A stretch of DNA of 64,000 nt. It comes from Pelomonas sp. Root405 (lineage in GTDB: Bacteria > Pseudomonadota > Gammaproteobacteria > Burkholderiales > Burkholderiaceae_C). The first letter of the stretch is position 1; every line of letters begins with the position of its first letter. The translations under genes and the position numbers were made by a program. The notes below the pieces were generated by a model. It ran no database searches. It was not told the DNA's origin and worked only from the letters and a program-made list of their open reading frames with translations. The stretch is taken from the NCBI RefSeq assembly GCF_001425165.1, contig NZ_LMDU01000016.1:172931-236930 (forward strand). The letters are read 5' to 3'. This document shows positions 9,180 to 18,593 of the stretch, piece by piece.

Positions 9180-10292
9180 TCACCGCCAGAACTTGCCGTC
9201 AGGGCCGACGATGGACACGTCGGTGAACTCCAGACCGTTGTGCTCCTTCTCGGTGTAGTTCACCTGCAGGCCGCCGAGGTCGATGCGCGAGCCTTCCAGC
9301 GCCTTGGCAAAGCTGTCGCGGCTGATGTCCTTGCCGGCACGCTTGAGGGTTTCGACGATGAGCTTGGCAGCGGCGAAGCCTTCGAGTTGGGCCGGCGTCA
9401 GCTCGCCTCGGCCGGCGGCCTTGGCCAGGCCCAGGGCCTCGCGCACCAGCGGGTTGGAGGTGGAGCGCTCGTACGGAAAAAGCTGGGTCACGACGATGCC
9501 GCGGGCGTTTTCGCCGAGCGCCTTGACGAACTCGCTGGAGGCGTTGTTGGACAGCGTCGCCACATGGGCCGTCGAGCCCGCGGCGCGCAACGCATTGACG
9601 CCTTGGACGACGGCATAGGCCGGGCCGATCAGCACGACGGCTTCGATGCCGGCCTTGGCGATCGCCTGCATGGTGGGCGCCAGGTCGGGCTTGTTGCGGT
9701 CGAAGCGCAGGTTGGACAAGGCCCGCAGCTTGAGATCGTCCAGGCCCTTGATCGCGCCCTTACCGGCGTCGTTGCCGAAGGGGTCGTTGACCTGCACGAT
9801 GGTGATGCGCTTGACGCCTATGCCGACCAGGTGCTTGACCGCGCGCTCGGCCTCCTTCTGGTAGCTGGCGCGCAGGTGGTAGACCCAGGGCTGCACCGGC
9901 TCGCGCAGGCCGATGGCCCCGGTGGCAGGCGCAATCAGCGGCAGCTTGTTTTCCTTCAGGACCGGCAGCATGGCCTCGGTCGGGCCGGTGCCGCGGCTGA
10001 GCATCAACGCGAGAACGCCCTGGCTGGCCAGCGACTTCGCCGCCGCGACGGCGGTCGCCGTGTCGTACTTGTCGTCCTGCGTGACGAGTTCGATGTTCTG
10101 GCGGTTGATGCCGCCCTGGGCGTTGACGGCGTCGAAGTACAGGCGCGCGCCCTCGGCGCTTTCACGCACGATGCCGGCCACCGGCCCCGAGAACCCGGCC
10201 ACCATGCCGATGCGCAAGTTGCTCTGGGCTAACGCGCCATTCATTGCCATGCAGGTGGCGAACGACGCCACAAAGCCGACCCAACGCTTCAT
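9180..10292 (-). CDS. ABC transporter substrate-binding protein (LivJ-like, type I periplasmic fold)
   Basis: A 370-residue exported protein with a signal peptide (MKRWVGFVASFATCMAMNGALAQ) and the branched-chain amino acid-type binding fold: GFSGPVAGIVRESAEGARLY, FDAVNAQGGI and AIGLREPVQPWVYHL. The start at 10292 has AGGAGA six bases upstream. A longer reading from 10310 lacks this. No permease or ATPase gene is adjacent, so it is an orphan binding protein. It is divergent from a sensor histidine kinase, which suggests, but does not prove, a ligand-sensing partnership. Confidence 0.92.
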   Translation of the reverse strand: MKRWVGFVASFATCMAMNGALAQSNLRIGMVAGFSGPVAGIVRESAEGARLYFDAVNAQGGINRQNIELVTQDDKYDTATAVAAAKSLASQGVLALMLSRGTGPTEAMLPVLKENKLPLIAPATGAIGLREPVQPWVYHLRASYQKEAERAVKHLVGIGVKRITIVQVNDPFGNDAGKGAIKGLDDLKLRALSNLRFDRNKPDLAPTMQAIAKAGIEAVVLIGPAYAVVQGVNALRAAGSTAHVATLSNNASSEFVKALGENARGIVVTQLFPYERSTSNPLVREALGLAKAAGRGELTPAQLEGFAAAKLIVETLKRAGKDISRDSFAKALEGSRIDLGGLQVNYTEKEHNGLEFTDVSIVGPDGKFWR

Positions 10293-10384
10293 TGTTTTTC
10301 TCCTGGCCACGCGCCGAGGAGGCGCGATCTGGCGGCGGATTGTGGGGCCGCCTCCCCCGCTGCCAGCAGCCCCGCCGCCCCAGG

Positions 10385-10406
10385 AAAAACCCGGGCTTCA
10401 CCGGGT
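10385..10406 (-). other. Terminator-like hairpin upstream of the substrate-binding protein
   Basis: On the minus strand ACCCGG-tgaagc-CCGGGT is followed by TTTTCC. It lies about 95 bp upstream of the substrate-binding-protein start, in the region between divergent genes. It could be an attenuator in that gene's leader. The stem is only 6 bp, so this is tentative. Confidence 0.3.
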
Positions 10407-10467
10407 CCGAATGCGCATTTCGACCGCTTTTGCCGGGCCTACACTCTGGCCGCCCTCGCGCACCCCC

Positions 10468-12096
10468 ATGCCGGAAAGCCCCCTGCCACCGCCAACCGTT
10501 CGACCGCCACAGAAGCCCGCACATCTGTTCGGCTGGCAGCGCAATTCGCTCACCTTCGCCGTCGTGCTGGCCCTTCTGCTGGGGCTGCTGCTGCCGACGA
10601 CGGCCGTGCTGCTCTACGACGGCCAGAAAACACGTGCGACGGCGATGGAGGACCTCAAGCGCGACCTCGCGCGCGCCACCGAGGTGATGGCGCTGTCGTT
10701 AGCCGAGCCGGTCTGGCAGGTGTCGCCCGACCTGGCCGACCCCATGGTCAAGGCGCAGATGGATGACCCGCGTTTCGTTTCGGTGCAGGTCATTGAGCCG
10801 GCGTCGTCAACGCCTTTCCTGTCGCAGCAGCGCCCGGGCGACGTCGACAGCGACCTGGTGCTGAGCCAGACCCGCCCCATCCAGCGCGACGGCCGCGAGA
10901 TCGCCAAGCTGACCGTGCGCATGAGTGCCGCGCCGCTGCTGCAGGCCAAGCAGGCCGAGGTGTGGCGCACCGTCTGGCGCAGCGGCCTCACGCTGACGCT
11001 GTCGCTGGTGCTGATGCTCTGGGTGCTGCAACGCTATGTCATGCGGCCGATGACCGAGCTGACCGGCGCGGCCGAGGCGCTGGCCGCCGGCCGGCTGGAG
11101 CAGCCGCTGCGCGTGGGTGGCGCCGACGAGATTGCGCGTGTGGGCGTGGCCATGGAGCGCATGCGCCAGGCGCTGTTGTCGGCCTTCGAGGCGCTGCGCC
11201 AGCACAACCTCAACCTCGAAGAGACCGTCGCCCAGCGCACGGCCGAACTCACGACCAGCAACGCTGAACTGTCAGAGGCGCTGGAGACGCTGCAGACCGC
11301 GCAGCGCGAGCTGGTCGAGTCGGAGAAGCTGGCCTCGCTGGGTCGCCTGGTGGCCGGCGTGGCGCACGAGCTGAACACGCCGCTGGGCAATGCGCTGACC
11401 GTGGTGTCGACGCTGGACGACCGCTACAAGCAGCTCGAAGCCATGCTGGCCGGCAACGTGCAGATGCGCCGCAGCACGCTGGAAGATCTGGCCCGCGACA
11501 CGCGGCGCGCCCAGGACATCCTGCAGCGCAATGTGCAGAAGGCGGCCGACCTGGTGCGCGACTTCAAACAGGTGGCCATCGACCAGACGGCCGACCTGCG
11601 GCGCGACTTCGACCTCGGCAAGGTGGTCGAGGACGTGCTCGTCATGGTCGAACCCAGCTTCAAGCACACGCCCTTTGTCATCAACACCGACCTTTGCCAC
11701 GGCCTGATGATGAACAGCTACCCCGGCGCGCTTGGCCAGGTGCTGACCAACCTGCTGATGAACGCCCTGCTGCACGGCTTCGAAGGCGTCGAGCAGGGCC
11801 GCGTGACCGTGCATTGCGCGCCGCTGAACGACATCGAGGCGGAGCTCAGCGTCACCGACGACGGCCGCGGCATGGACGAGTCGGTGCGGCGGCGCATCTT
11901 CGACCCGTTCTTCACGACCAAGCTGGGCACGGGCGGCTCAGGCCTGGGCATGCACATCGTGCACAGCATCGTGACCAATGTGCTGGGCGGCCAGATCGAG
12001 GTGCGGTCGACGCCCGGCGAGGGCACGCAGATGCTGATGCGCCTGCCGCTGGTCGCGCCTCAGCGCGCCGGCGGCGAGGCGGCGGACAGTTACTGA
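10468..12096 (+). CDS. Membrane-bound sensor histidine kinase
   Basis: A 542-residue kinase. A first membrane helix (LTFAVVLALLLGLLLPTTAVLLY) is followed by a roughly 120-residue periplasmic sensor region, a second helix, a HAMP-like linker (RYVMRPMTELTGAAEAL), a coiled coil (LEETVAQRTAEL), an H-box GVAHELNTPLGNAL with the phosphoacceptor His, and an ATPase domain (NLLMNALLHG, DDGRGMD, GGSGLGMHIV). No response regulator is adjacent. A TACACT -10-like element lies at 10440-10445. The start ATG at 10468 was preferred over one at 10411 that would precede that element. It overlaps the convergent downstream gene by 7 bp. Confidence 0.92.
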   Translation: MPESPLPPPTVRPPQKPAHLFGWQRNSLTFAVVLALLLGLLLPTTAVLLYDGQKTRATAMEDLKRDLARATEVMALSLAEPVWQVSPDLADPMVKAQMDDPRFVSVQVIEPASSTPFLSQQRPGDVDSDLVLSQTRPIQRDGREIAKLTVRMSAAPLLQAKQAEVWRTVWRSGLTLTLSLVLMLWVLQRYVMRPMTELTGAAEALAAGRLEQPLRVGGADEIARVGVAMERMRQALLSAFEALRQHNLNLEETVAQRTAELTTSNAELSEALETLQTAQRELVESEKLASLGRLVAGVAHELNTPLGNALTVVSTLDDRYKQLEAMLAGNVQMRRSTLEDLARDTRRAQDILQRNVQKAADLVRDFKQVAIDQTADLRRDFDLGKVVEDVLVMVEPSFKHTPFVINTDLCHGLMMNSYPGALGQVLTNLLMNALLHGFEGVEQGRVTVHCAPLNDIEAELSVTDDGRGMDESVRRRIFDPFFTTKLGTGGSGLGMHIVHSIVTNVLGGQIEVRSTPGEGTQMLMRLPLVAPQRAGGEAADSY

Positions 12097-12317
12097 GACG
12101 CCGCCGAAGCGGGGGCCGACGCTGCGTCGACGGCAGCCGCCACGGCGGCAGAAGCTGCCGCGGACGCGGCCATGTCGGAGGATGCCGCTGGCGCCGGCTC
12201 ATGGCTGCTGGCAATGCCATGCGATTCGCCGCTGAGGTCGATATCGCCGCCGCTCTTGGTCAGGATGAACAGCGCCAGTGCCGCAAAAGCGATAAACGCG
12301 ACGATCAACTTCCACAT
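12090..12317 (-). CDS. Small Ala-rich membrane-anchored protein
   Basis: A 75-residue protein with one N-terminal hydrophobic helix (MWKLIVAFIAFAALALFIL) and an Ala/Ser-rich low-complexity tail containing several repeats of the type AASAAASAA. It resembles short anchored proteins of unknown role. It overlaps the kinase gene end by 7 bp on the opposite strand. The start is preceded on its strand by GGAGACACGAGC. It may be real because of the well-formed helix and the ribosome-binding sequence, but the composition makes it a weaker prediction. Confidence 0.6.
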   Translation of the reverse strand: MWKLIVAFIAFAALALFILTKSGGDIDLSGESHGIASSHEPAPAASSDMAASAAASAAVAAAVDAASAPASAASQ

Positions 12318-12372
12318 GCTCGTGTCTCCACAGGTTTGTACTGCGGCGCATTCTGGCGGCCGAGGCTGACGC

Positions 12373-13869
12373 TCAACTGAAGGCGAAGCGCTCGCGGCCG
12401 CCGTTGCCGGCGCTGAAACTCAGCTCGTGGTCGCGGCTTGCGAAGTCGATGCGCAAGGCGGCCCATTCGCCGGCCTGCTGCCAACGCAGGCGCAACTCGT
12501 CATTGCCGCTGGCCTCGACGCTGAAGCCGCCGGCAAAGGCCGGGTGGTGGTTGCGCAGCTTGATCAGTTCGATAAGGCGGCGCACGACTGGGCGTTCGCA
12601 GTTGCTCGTGATCTCCGCCTGGCTGTAGTGGTGACGGTTGATGTCGCGACCGACCTGGCTGCTGGCCAGCAGGTCCATGTCGTTGTGGCCGGCCAGCAGG
12701 CCAACGTAATAGACCTGGGGCACGCCGGGCAAGAAGAACTGCAGGGCGCGGGCCAGCAGATAGGCCGTTTCGTCGCGGCCCATGGCGTCGAAGAAGCTGC
12801 AGTTGACCTGGTAGAGGTCGAGGTTGCTGGCCGCTGCACCGGTGGCCTGGCGGCTCTGGCCGCCGCTGACGGCATGGATGCGTTCCACCAGCGCGTCCAA
12901 CTCCTCGGGCGGCACGAGGCCGGGATGGGCAGCGCGGTCGCTGGCATCGGCGCCGATGTCGATGATGCCGATGCCGTCATGCGTGTCCAGCACGGTCAGC
13001 GCATTGGTCGGGCGGATGGCGATCCAGCGCTTGAGCGCTGCCGCCGTCTTGAAGTTGAAGGCGTGCAGCACCAGCGGCGGCAGCGCGAAGTCGTAGACCC
13101 AGTCGACCTTGGCCGCGATCTCGATCTGGCGCTGGTGGTAGGCGTGGATCTCGACCAGCACCTCGATGTCCAGCGCCCTCGCCTCGGCCGCGAACTCGGC
13201 GATGAAGTCGAAGGTCTCGGCCATCATGAAGCAGTTGGAGCCGGCCTTCTTGATGGCATAGCCGACGGCGTCCAGCCTCACCATGCGGATGCCGTTGGCG
13301 GCGAAGGTGCGCAGGATGCCGGCGAGATAGGCGCGGCCCTGCGGGTGTTGAACGGCGATGTCGATCTGCGCGGCGGTGAAGCTGGTCCACAGGATGCGGC
13401 GCTCGCCGTTCTTCAACTGCGCATAGGTCAACGGCAGGCCCGGTCGCGGGCGGTAGACGGCCAGCAGGTCCCGCTCGGTGGCGCCGTTCGGGAAGACGGC
13501 GTCCAGCGTCAGGAAGAGGCCGGCATAGGCTGAGGCATCGCCTTTCTCTGAGTAGTCGAGGAACTGCGGCGACTCGCTGGACATGTGGTTGACGATGACG
13601 TCGGCCATCACGTCGATGCCCTCGGTCAGCGCCTTGAGGTCGGCCCATTGCCCCAGGCGCGGGTCGACCTGCGTGTGGTCGATGGGATCGAAGCCGGCGT
13701 CGGCGCCGTCGATGGCATGGAAGAACGGCAGCAGGTGCACGCCGCCGAACACGCCATGCAGGGGCGAGCCGGGCTCGCAGAGCAGGCGCTTCAGGCGCGC
13801 AAGGTCGGCGCCGTCGCGCTGGCCGCCGAGGCGGTCGACATAGGTGATGAGCTGGACTTGGTTCTTCAT
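12373..13869 (-). CDS. Sucrose phosphorylase (GH13 subfamily 18)
   Basis: A 498-residue enzyme that converts sucrose and phosphate to glucose-1-phosphate and fructose. The catalytic residues of the GH13_18 family are visible: nucleophile Asp200 (VRLDAVGYAIKKAG), acid/base Glu240 (LVEIHAYH) and Asp298 (LDTHDGIG). The acceptor loop NLDLYQVN (Leu350, Asp351, Tyr353, Gln354) is the signature used for sucrose. Related enzymes act on sucrose-6-phosphate or glucosylglycerate, so specificity is inferred. It is last in the operon TonB receptor - kinase - transporter - phosphorylase, and its start overlaps the transporter stop by 4 bases. There is no signal peptide, so it acts in the cytoplasm. Confidence 0.9.
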   Translation of the reverse strand: MKNQVQLITYVDRLGGQRDGADLARLKRLLCEPGSPLHGVFGGVHLLPFFHAIDGADAGFDPIDHTQVDPRLGQWADLKALTEGIDVMADVIVNHMSSESPQFLDYSEKGDASAYAGLFLTLDAVFPNGATERDLLAVYRPRPGLPLTYAQLKNGERRILWTSFTAAQIDIAVQHPQGRAYLAGILRTFAANGIRMVRLDAVGYAIKKAGSNCFMMAETFDFIAEFAAEARALDIEVLVEIHAYHQRQIEIAAKVDWVYDFALPPLVLHAFNFKTAAALKRWIAIRPTNALTVLDTHDGIGIIDIGADASDRAAHPGLVPPEELDALVERIHAVSGGQSRQATGAAASNLDLYQVNCSFFDAMGRDETAYLLARALQFFLPGVPQVYYVGLLAGHNDMDLLASSQVGRDINRHHYSQAEITSNCERPVVRRLIELIKLRNHHPAFAGGFSVEASGNDELRLRWQQAGEWAALRIDFASRDHELSFSAGNGGRERFAFS

Positions 13870-15164
13870 GATTGAGCGGGACGGACGCGCAGCACGCAGA
13901 CGGCCGCCAGGGCCAGCAGCACGCCGGCCAGGCGGATGACGTTCTCGGGCCGACCGCCCAGCAGGCTGTCGTAGAGCAGCGGCAAGGTCACCGCCTGGAT
14001 CAGCATGGGGATGACGATGAACATGTTGAAGATGCCCATGTAGACGCCGGCGCGCTCGGGCGGGATGCTGCCCGCCAGCAGCACGTACGGATTGCCCATG
14101 ATGGAACCCCAGGCCAGGCCGATGCCCACCATGGGCAGGAAGAGCCAGGCCTTGTCATGGATACCGGGCAAGGCCCACATGCCGGCCGCAGCGCAGGTCA
14201 GCGCAAAGGCATGCACCCATTTCGCGCCGAGGCGCTTTGTGAACGGCACCATCGCGAACGCGGCGACAAAGGCGACGGCGTTGTAGAAGCCGCCGACCTG
14301 GCCGTTCAACAAGGCGGCATCGCGGAAGCCGGCGCTGTGCGGGTCATCCGTGCCGAAGACGGTGGCGGCCAGCGTGGGCACGATGTAGATCCAGTAGCAC
14401 ATCATTCCGTACCACTGGAACAGCGCCATCCACCACAGCCGGCGCATCGTGGAAGGCATGTCGCGCAGTGCGGCCCAGATTTCGAGCAGCGTCGGCCCCA
14501 AGCCATGTGGGAGCGCGCGCAGGCGGGCGATCTCTTCGGCTGGCAGCGGCAACTCGGGCACCTTGCGCACGGACCACCACACCGTCGTGAACGACAGCAG
14601 CGCGCCGATGACGAAGGCCAGTGTCGTCACGACGGGGATGCCGTTGGCACCGAGCGCGTCCTTGTTCATGCCGAAGAAGACCAAGAGGCTGGGCGTCAGA
14701 TAGGCCAGCGTCTGCGCCAGGCCGGTGAACGACGCCTGCGTGAGGAAGCCGCTGGCGTGCTGCTCCGGCCGCAGCCGGTCGCTGACGTAGGCGCGGTAGG
14801 GCTCCATCGTCACGTTGTTGGCCGCGTCCAGGATCCACAGCAGGCTGGCCGCGAACCACAACGCGGGGCTGAAGGGCATGGCCAGCAGGCCGAGGGAACA
14901 GAGCAGCGCACCGATCAGGAAATAAGGCGTGCGCCGGCCCAGGCGATGGGTTGTGCGGTCGCTCATGGCGCCGATGATGGGCTGCACCAGCAGGCCCGTG
15001 ACGGGGCCGGCTAGCCAGAGGTAAGGCAGGTCCTTGCCCTCGGCGCCAAGCATCTGGTAGATCGGGCTCATGTTGGCCTGCTGCAGTCCGAAGCTGAACT
15101 GGATGCCGAGGAAGCCGACATTCATGTTCACGATCTGGGAGAACGACAGGTGGGGCTTGTTCAT
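13866..15164 (-). CDS. Sugar transporter, MFS/GPH-type, probable sucrose permease
   Basis: A 432-residue inner-membrane protein with about 12 hydrophobic segments. The conserved segments [26 protein letters not shown] and [19 protein letters not shown] are typical of sucrose/maltose permeases of the MFS/GPH group (SUC, SuxC-like). The start at 15164 has GGAGG eight bases upstream, and the ATG overlaps the kinase stop. Located between the fructokinase and sucrose phosphorylase genes, it most likely imports sucrose unphosphorylated, as the cytoplasmic phosphorylase needs. Transport specificity is inferred from context. Confidence 0.88.
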   Translation of the reverse strand: MNKPHLSFSQIVNMNVGFLGIQFSFGLQQANMSPIYQMLGAEGKDLPYLWLAGPVTGLLVQPIIGAMSDRTTHRLGRRTPYFLIGALLCSLGLLAMPFSPALWFAASLLWILDAANNVTMEPYRAYVSDRLRPEQHASGFLTQASFTGLAQTLAYLTPSLLVFFGMNKDALGANGIPVVTTLAFVIGALLSFTTVWWSVRKVPELPLPAEEIARLRALPHGLGPTLLEIWAALRDMPSTMRRLWWMALFQWYGMMCYWIYIVPTLAATVFGTDDPHSAGFRDAALLNGQVGGFYNAVAFVAAFAMVPFTKRLGAKWVHAFALTCAAAGMWALPGIHDKAWLFLPMVGIGLAWGSIMGNPYVLLAGSIPPERAGVYMGIFNMFIVIPMLIQAVTLPLLYDSLLGGRPENVIRLAGVLLALAAVCVLRVRPAQS

Positions 15165-16048
15165 GCGCGGTCCTCCACCGGCAGGGCGTGCAGGGCTTCG
15201 CGCCACGGGACCAGTAACGCCGCGTCCGCAGGTAGCGGACCACGTGCGCCACAGATCATCGCGGCGTAGCGGTTGGCCAGGGCCAGGGCAGCGCTAAGGT
15301 CGCGGCCCAGCGACAGGCCGGCCAGCAGCATGGCCGTGAAGCCATCGCCCGCGCCGACGCTGTCGACGAAGGCCCGCTGGGCCACGCCCTCCCCCGCCGC
15401 CAGCAAGCGGCCTTGCTGGCCGTACAGCGCATAGCCCGCAGCACCGCGTGTGACGACCAGGCGCTGCAATGCGAAGCGCGCCATCAGCGCCGGCAACGTG
15501 GGCTCGAACCACGCGAGCAGGCAGTCGAGCTCATCCTCATTGAGCTTGACCCAGTCGGCCAGCATCAGCGACTCGGCAGCCAGCTCGGGCGTGTCGGTGC
15601 CCGGGCGCAGGTTGAGGTCCAGCAGGCGCGGACCTGACGCCCCCTTGACGCTCGCGCGTATGGCCGCACGCGACACCGCATGGCGCTGGGCCAGGCTGCC
15701 GAAGTAGACGATGCCAGCGGCCGCTGCGGCAGGCGCTTCGAGGTGGTCCCAGGCCGCGTCGGCATGGATCTCGAAGCGGTGACCACCGACACCGTCCTCA
15801 TGCACGCCGACGCGGCCGGTCGCGTGCGTGGTATCGCGCTGGATGCCGCAAGCAGCGAGGTCGAAGCGTGCGGCGCTGTCCAGCACGAGGCGCCCGGCGG
15901 CGTCGTCCGCGCCGATGCGGCTGACGAAGCGCACCGGCACGCCTAATGCCGCCAGCGAGCGCGCCACGTTGAAGGGCGCGCCCGCAGCCACCGGGCCGTC
16001 GTGGAACTCATCCACCAGGGCTTCGCCGAGCACGAGGATCGGCGCCAT
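15161..16048 (-). CDS. PfkB-family carbohydrate kinase, probable fructokinase
   Basis: A 295-residue ribokinase-family enzyme. The N-terminal GEALVDEFHDGP, the di-Gly-like region PVAAGAPFNVA and the C-terminal catalytic motif DSVGAGDGF, with Asp as the base, are all present. In context it phosphorylates the fructose released by sucrose phosphorylase. Its stop overlaps the transporter start by 4 bases (ATGA) and its ATG overlaps the TonB receptor stop by one base, so the four genes form a tightly coupled operon. Fructose specificity is inferred from context. Confidence 0.88.
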   Translation of the reverse strand: MAPILVLGEALVDEFHDGPVAAGAPFNVARSLAALGVPVRFVSRIGADDAAGRLVLDSAARFDLAACGIQRDTTHATGRVGVHEDGVGGHRFEIHADAAWDHLEAPAAAAAGIVYFGSLAQRHAVSRAAIRASVKGASGPRLLDLNLRPGTDTPELAAESLMLADWVKLNEDELDCLLAWFEPTLPALMARFALQRLVVTRGAAGYALYGQQGRLLAAGEGVAQRAFVDSVGAGDGFTAMLLAGLSLGRDLSAALALANRYAAMICGARGPLPADAALLVPWREALHALPVEDRA

Positions 16049-18366
16049 CAGAAGCTGTAGCGCAGCGACGCCTTCACCGTGCGGCCGGTGTAGGCCCGCG
16101 CAGCGCCCCGACCGTCGTTGCTCTCGGTGTAGGCCAGCTCGTTGAGGAGGTTGTTGGCCGCCAGCGAGAGCGTCACGCGGTCGTTCAGCACATAGCTGGC
16201 GAATGCGTTGACGACGGTATAGGCCGGCAGCGTGATGGTCAGCGGTCCGGTCGGGCCGTCATCCAGGCTCTTGGTGGTGCCGACGATGCCGACACCCACG
16301 GTCAGGTCGTCGCCGATGTTGGCGGTGGGCGTGAGCTGGTAGACAACCTTGGCCTGGCGCTTGGGCGCACGGCCATCGGCTTGGCTTGCATCCGTGTAGG
16401 TCAGGCCGCCCAGCACATTGAAGACGCCCCAGCGCGCCGAGGCTTCCAGCTCCAGGCCCTTGCTGCGGTAGCTGTTGGCGCGAGCGACGATGGGGTTGGT
16501 CGTCACGTCGACATTGACCTCGTCAGTCTTGGCATGGAAGAGCGTCGCGAACAGGCTCATGCCGCTGCCGCGGATCTTGATGCCGGCCTCAAGCTGCTTA
16601 ACCTTGTTGGTCGGGATGGTCGGGCTCTTGCCGTTGACGAGGTCGGGGTTGTTGAAGAAGGTGATGCGGTCGGCGTTATAGGCGGCACCGTCGGAGTAGC
16701 GGGCGAAGACGGAGAAGTCCTTGCTCAGCGCGTAGTTGCCACCCAACGAGTACGAGGTGCGGCCGAAGTCGTAGTCGATGACGTTGGGCTTGGTCAGGTC
16801 ATAGGCCAGGCCAGCGTTGGACTGGTAGTAGGCACCGCTGGCCTTCTGGTTGTCGCGACGCAAGCCGATATCCGCCGACAGCGCGCCGGACTCCAGGTTG
16901 AGCACGAGGTAAGGCGCGTTGGTCGTGTACTTGCTGTCCTGTGTGTTGCTGCAGCAGCCGCCGAAGCCGGGCGAACCGTTGACGATGCCGGGCACGTTGA
17001 GCACACGGGCGCCGTCCTGGTCGGCCGACAGCGAGTACTGGTTGAAGTTCCACGTCAGGTCAAGCTTCTGGACCGAGGTGTACAGGCCGGCCACGGCGCT
17101 GAGCTTGGCACCACTGCCGAGCGCGAAGTCGCGCGAGAACTTGAGGTCGTTGGCCATCAGGCCGGCGTTGTCCACCTTGGTGTTGAAGACGACGGCGGTG
17201 AACTTGTTGCCGCTGTAGGCCGCACCAGCGCCCGGGCCGGTGGCGAGGATCGTGCCGGCGGGCGCTGCGGTCACGTCGTCGCCAGGGAAGATGCCGATGA
17301 AGCGGCCGGAGTTCTTGCTCCACGAGAACTTGTTCTGCAGGCGGAAGCCGCCACCGGCGTCGAGGTCCACCTCGGCGCCGAAGGCATCGCTCTTGGCGGC
17401 GAGGCCGTCGCGGATATTGCTGGCGGCGCGACCGTTGGTGTTGGTCAGCGTGTTGTCCAGCGGCCAGGCGGCGTCGTAGAAGGCGGCGCGGCGCGGGTCC
17501 AGGCCGGGGATCTCCTGGATGCTGCCGTTGACATAGCGCACCGGTGTGGGCATGAAGGTCGGCGTGTGGTCGTCCAGGTGCTTGAGGCTGAAGCGCACGA
17601 AGCTCTTGCCCTCCAGCTCGAACGTGACGTTGGCCCGCACCTGCCCACCGTTCTCGGCGCCGTCGGCGCCCTTGCGGCCACCGTCGCCGACGCGGTAGAA
17701 GCCGCCGATAAAGAAGCGGGTCTTGGGCGCCAGGCGGCCGCCGTAGCCGATGTCGACACGGGTCTGGTCGAAGTCCAGACCCTGTGTGAGCTGGAGGCTG
17801 CCGCCCGGCTCCTGGCCGGTCTTGCTGATGAAGTTGATGATGCCGCCCGGCGCGCCGGTGGCCAGCAACGCGGCGGAGCCGCCGCGCACGACCTCAAGCC
17901 GCTCGAATCCGGCATCGGCGCGCATCCAGGTGTCGGGCGTCGCAAAGGCGATGTCGCCGAACTGCAGCACGGGCAGGCCGTCTTCCTGGAACTGGATGTA
18001 GCGCGCACCGCCGGCGGAGACCGGAATGCCACGCACGGCGACATTGGCGTTGGACTCGCCACCGCTGGCCTCGGCGCGGATACCGGGCACGCCGCGCAGC
18101 AGGTCGGTCGAACTGGCGGCGGTGACGGCGGCGACCCCTTCGCTCTCGATGGTCGAGATGGCGACGCTGGAGCGCATCTTGGACTTGGCCGTCGACGTGC
18201 CGGTGATGACGACGGCGTCGAGCTTGAGGCCGTCGGCGGTCTCGCTCGCCGCCTGTTGGGCCTGCGCCGCTGCACCACCCACGGTCAGCGCAACGGCGAC
18301 GGCGAGAGGCTTGAGTGCTGGGTGGCGGCGGGTCCGGACGGCGGTGGTCGGGCGTTGGCTGGTCAT
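16048..18366 (-). CDS. TonB-dependent receptor of the sucrose locus
   Basis: A 772-residue outer-membrane receptor. The signal region ALKPLAVAVALTVGGAAAQAQ is followed by a plug domain (LDAVVITGTSTAKSK as a TonB box-like stretch, LLRGVPGIRAEASGGESN, LEVVRGGSAALLATGAPGG) and a beta-barrel ending in ASLRYSF with the terminal Phe typical of BAM substrates. The start MTSQRPTTAV has AGGAGA just upstream; an ATG seven codons earlier is less favourable. It begins the sucrose operon and has a perfect LacI-type palindrome about 105 bp upstream of its start. Sucrose or an oligosaccharide is the likely ligand; this is inferred. Confidence 0.9.
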   Translation of the reverse strand: MTSQRPTTAVRTRRHPALKPLAVAVALTVGGAAAQAQQAASETADGLKLDAVVITGTSTAKSKMRSSVAISTIESEGVAAVTAASSTDLLRGVPGIRAEASGGESNANVAVRGIPVSAGGARYIQFQEDGLPVLQFGDIAFATPDTWMRADAGFERLEVVRGGSAALLATGAPGGIINFISKTGQEPGGSLQLTQGLDFDQTRVDIGYGGRLAPKTRFFIGGFYRVGDGGRKGADGAENGGQVRANVTFELEGKSFVRFSLKHLDDHTPTFMPTPVRYVNGSIQEIPGLDPRRAAFYDAAWPLDNTLTNTNGRAASNIRDGLAAKSDAFGAEVDLDAGGGFRLQNKFSWSKNSGRFIGIFPGDDVTAAPAGTILATGPGAGAAYSGNKFTAVVFNTKVDNAGLMANDLKFSRDFALGSGAKLSAVAGLYTSVQKLDLTWNFNQYSLSADQDGARVLNVPGIVNGSPGFGGCCSNTQDSKYTTNAPYLVLNLESGALSADIGLRRDNQKASGAYYQSNAGLAYDLTKPNVIDYDFGRTSYSLGGNYALSKDFSVFARYSDGAAYNADRITFFNNPDLVNGKSPTIPTNKVKQLEAGIKIRGSGMSLFATLFHAKTDEVNVDVTTNPIVARANSYRSKGLELEASARWGVFNVLGGLTYTDASQADGRAPKRQAKVVYQLTPTANIGDDLTVGVGIVGTTKSLDDGPTGPLTITLPAYTVVNAFASYVLNDRVTLSLAANNLLNELAYTESNDGRGAARAYTGRTVKASLRYSF

Positions 18367-18470
18367 GGTGTCTCCTGTTGTCGGCATGCGTTCGCCTTCT
18401 GCGAGGCGGGGCGGCGGCGCGCTAGCGGTGCGCCGTCCGTGTCGACATTCTGCTCGGCCATCAATCGTTT

Positions 18471-18490
18471 TGCAATCGATTGCATTTTAG
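18471..18490 (-). promoter_or_regulatory. LacI-type operator overlapping -10 of the sucrose operon
   Basis: TGCAATCGATTGCA (18471-18484) is a perfect 14-bp palindrome centred on CG, fitting the LacI/GalR consensus AANCGNTT. On the minus strand it abuts TAAAAT (18489-18484), a 5/6 match to -10, so a bound repressor would block transcription of the receptor operon. A second, weaker AATCGTTT half-palindromic site is centred 11 bp away (18461-18472). No good -35 is visible. Confidence 0.75.
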
Positions 18491-18593
18491 TGAAAACACC
18501 TATCTTCGAGAGATTCTTCTCACCAATTGACTGCAGCTTGCAAACGATAGTCAAGCGTCCCGCAGACGGGACGCGCGGTAGTTCAGCTCAAGC

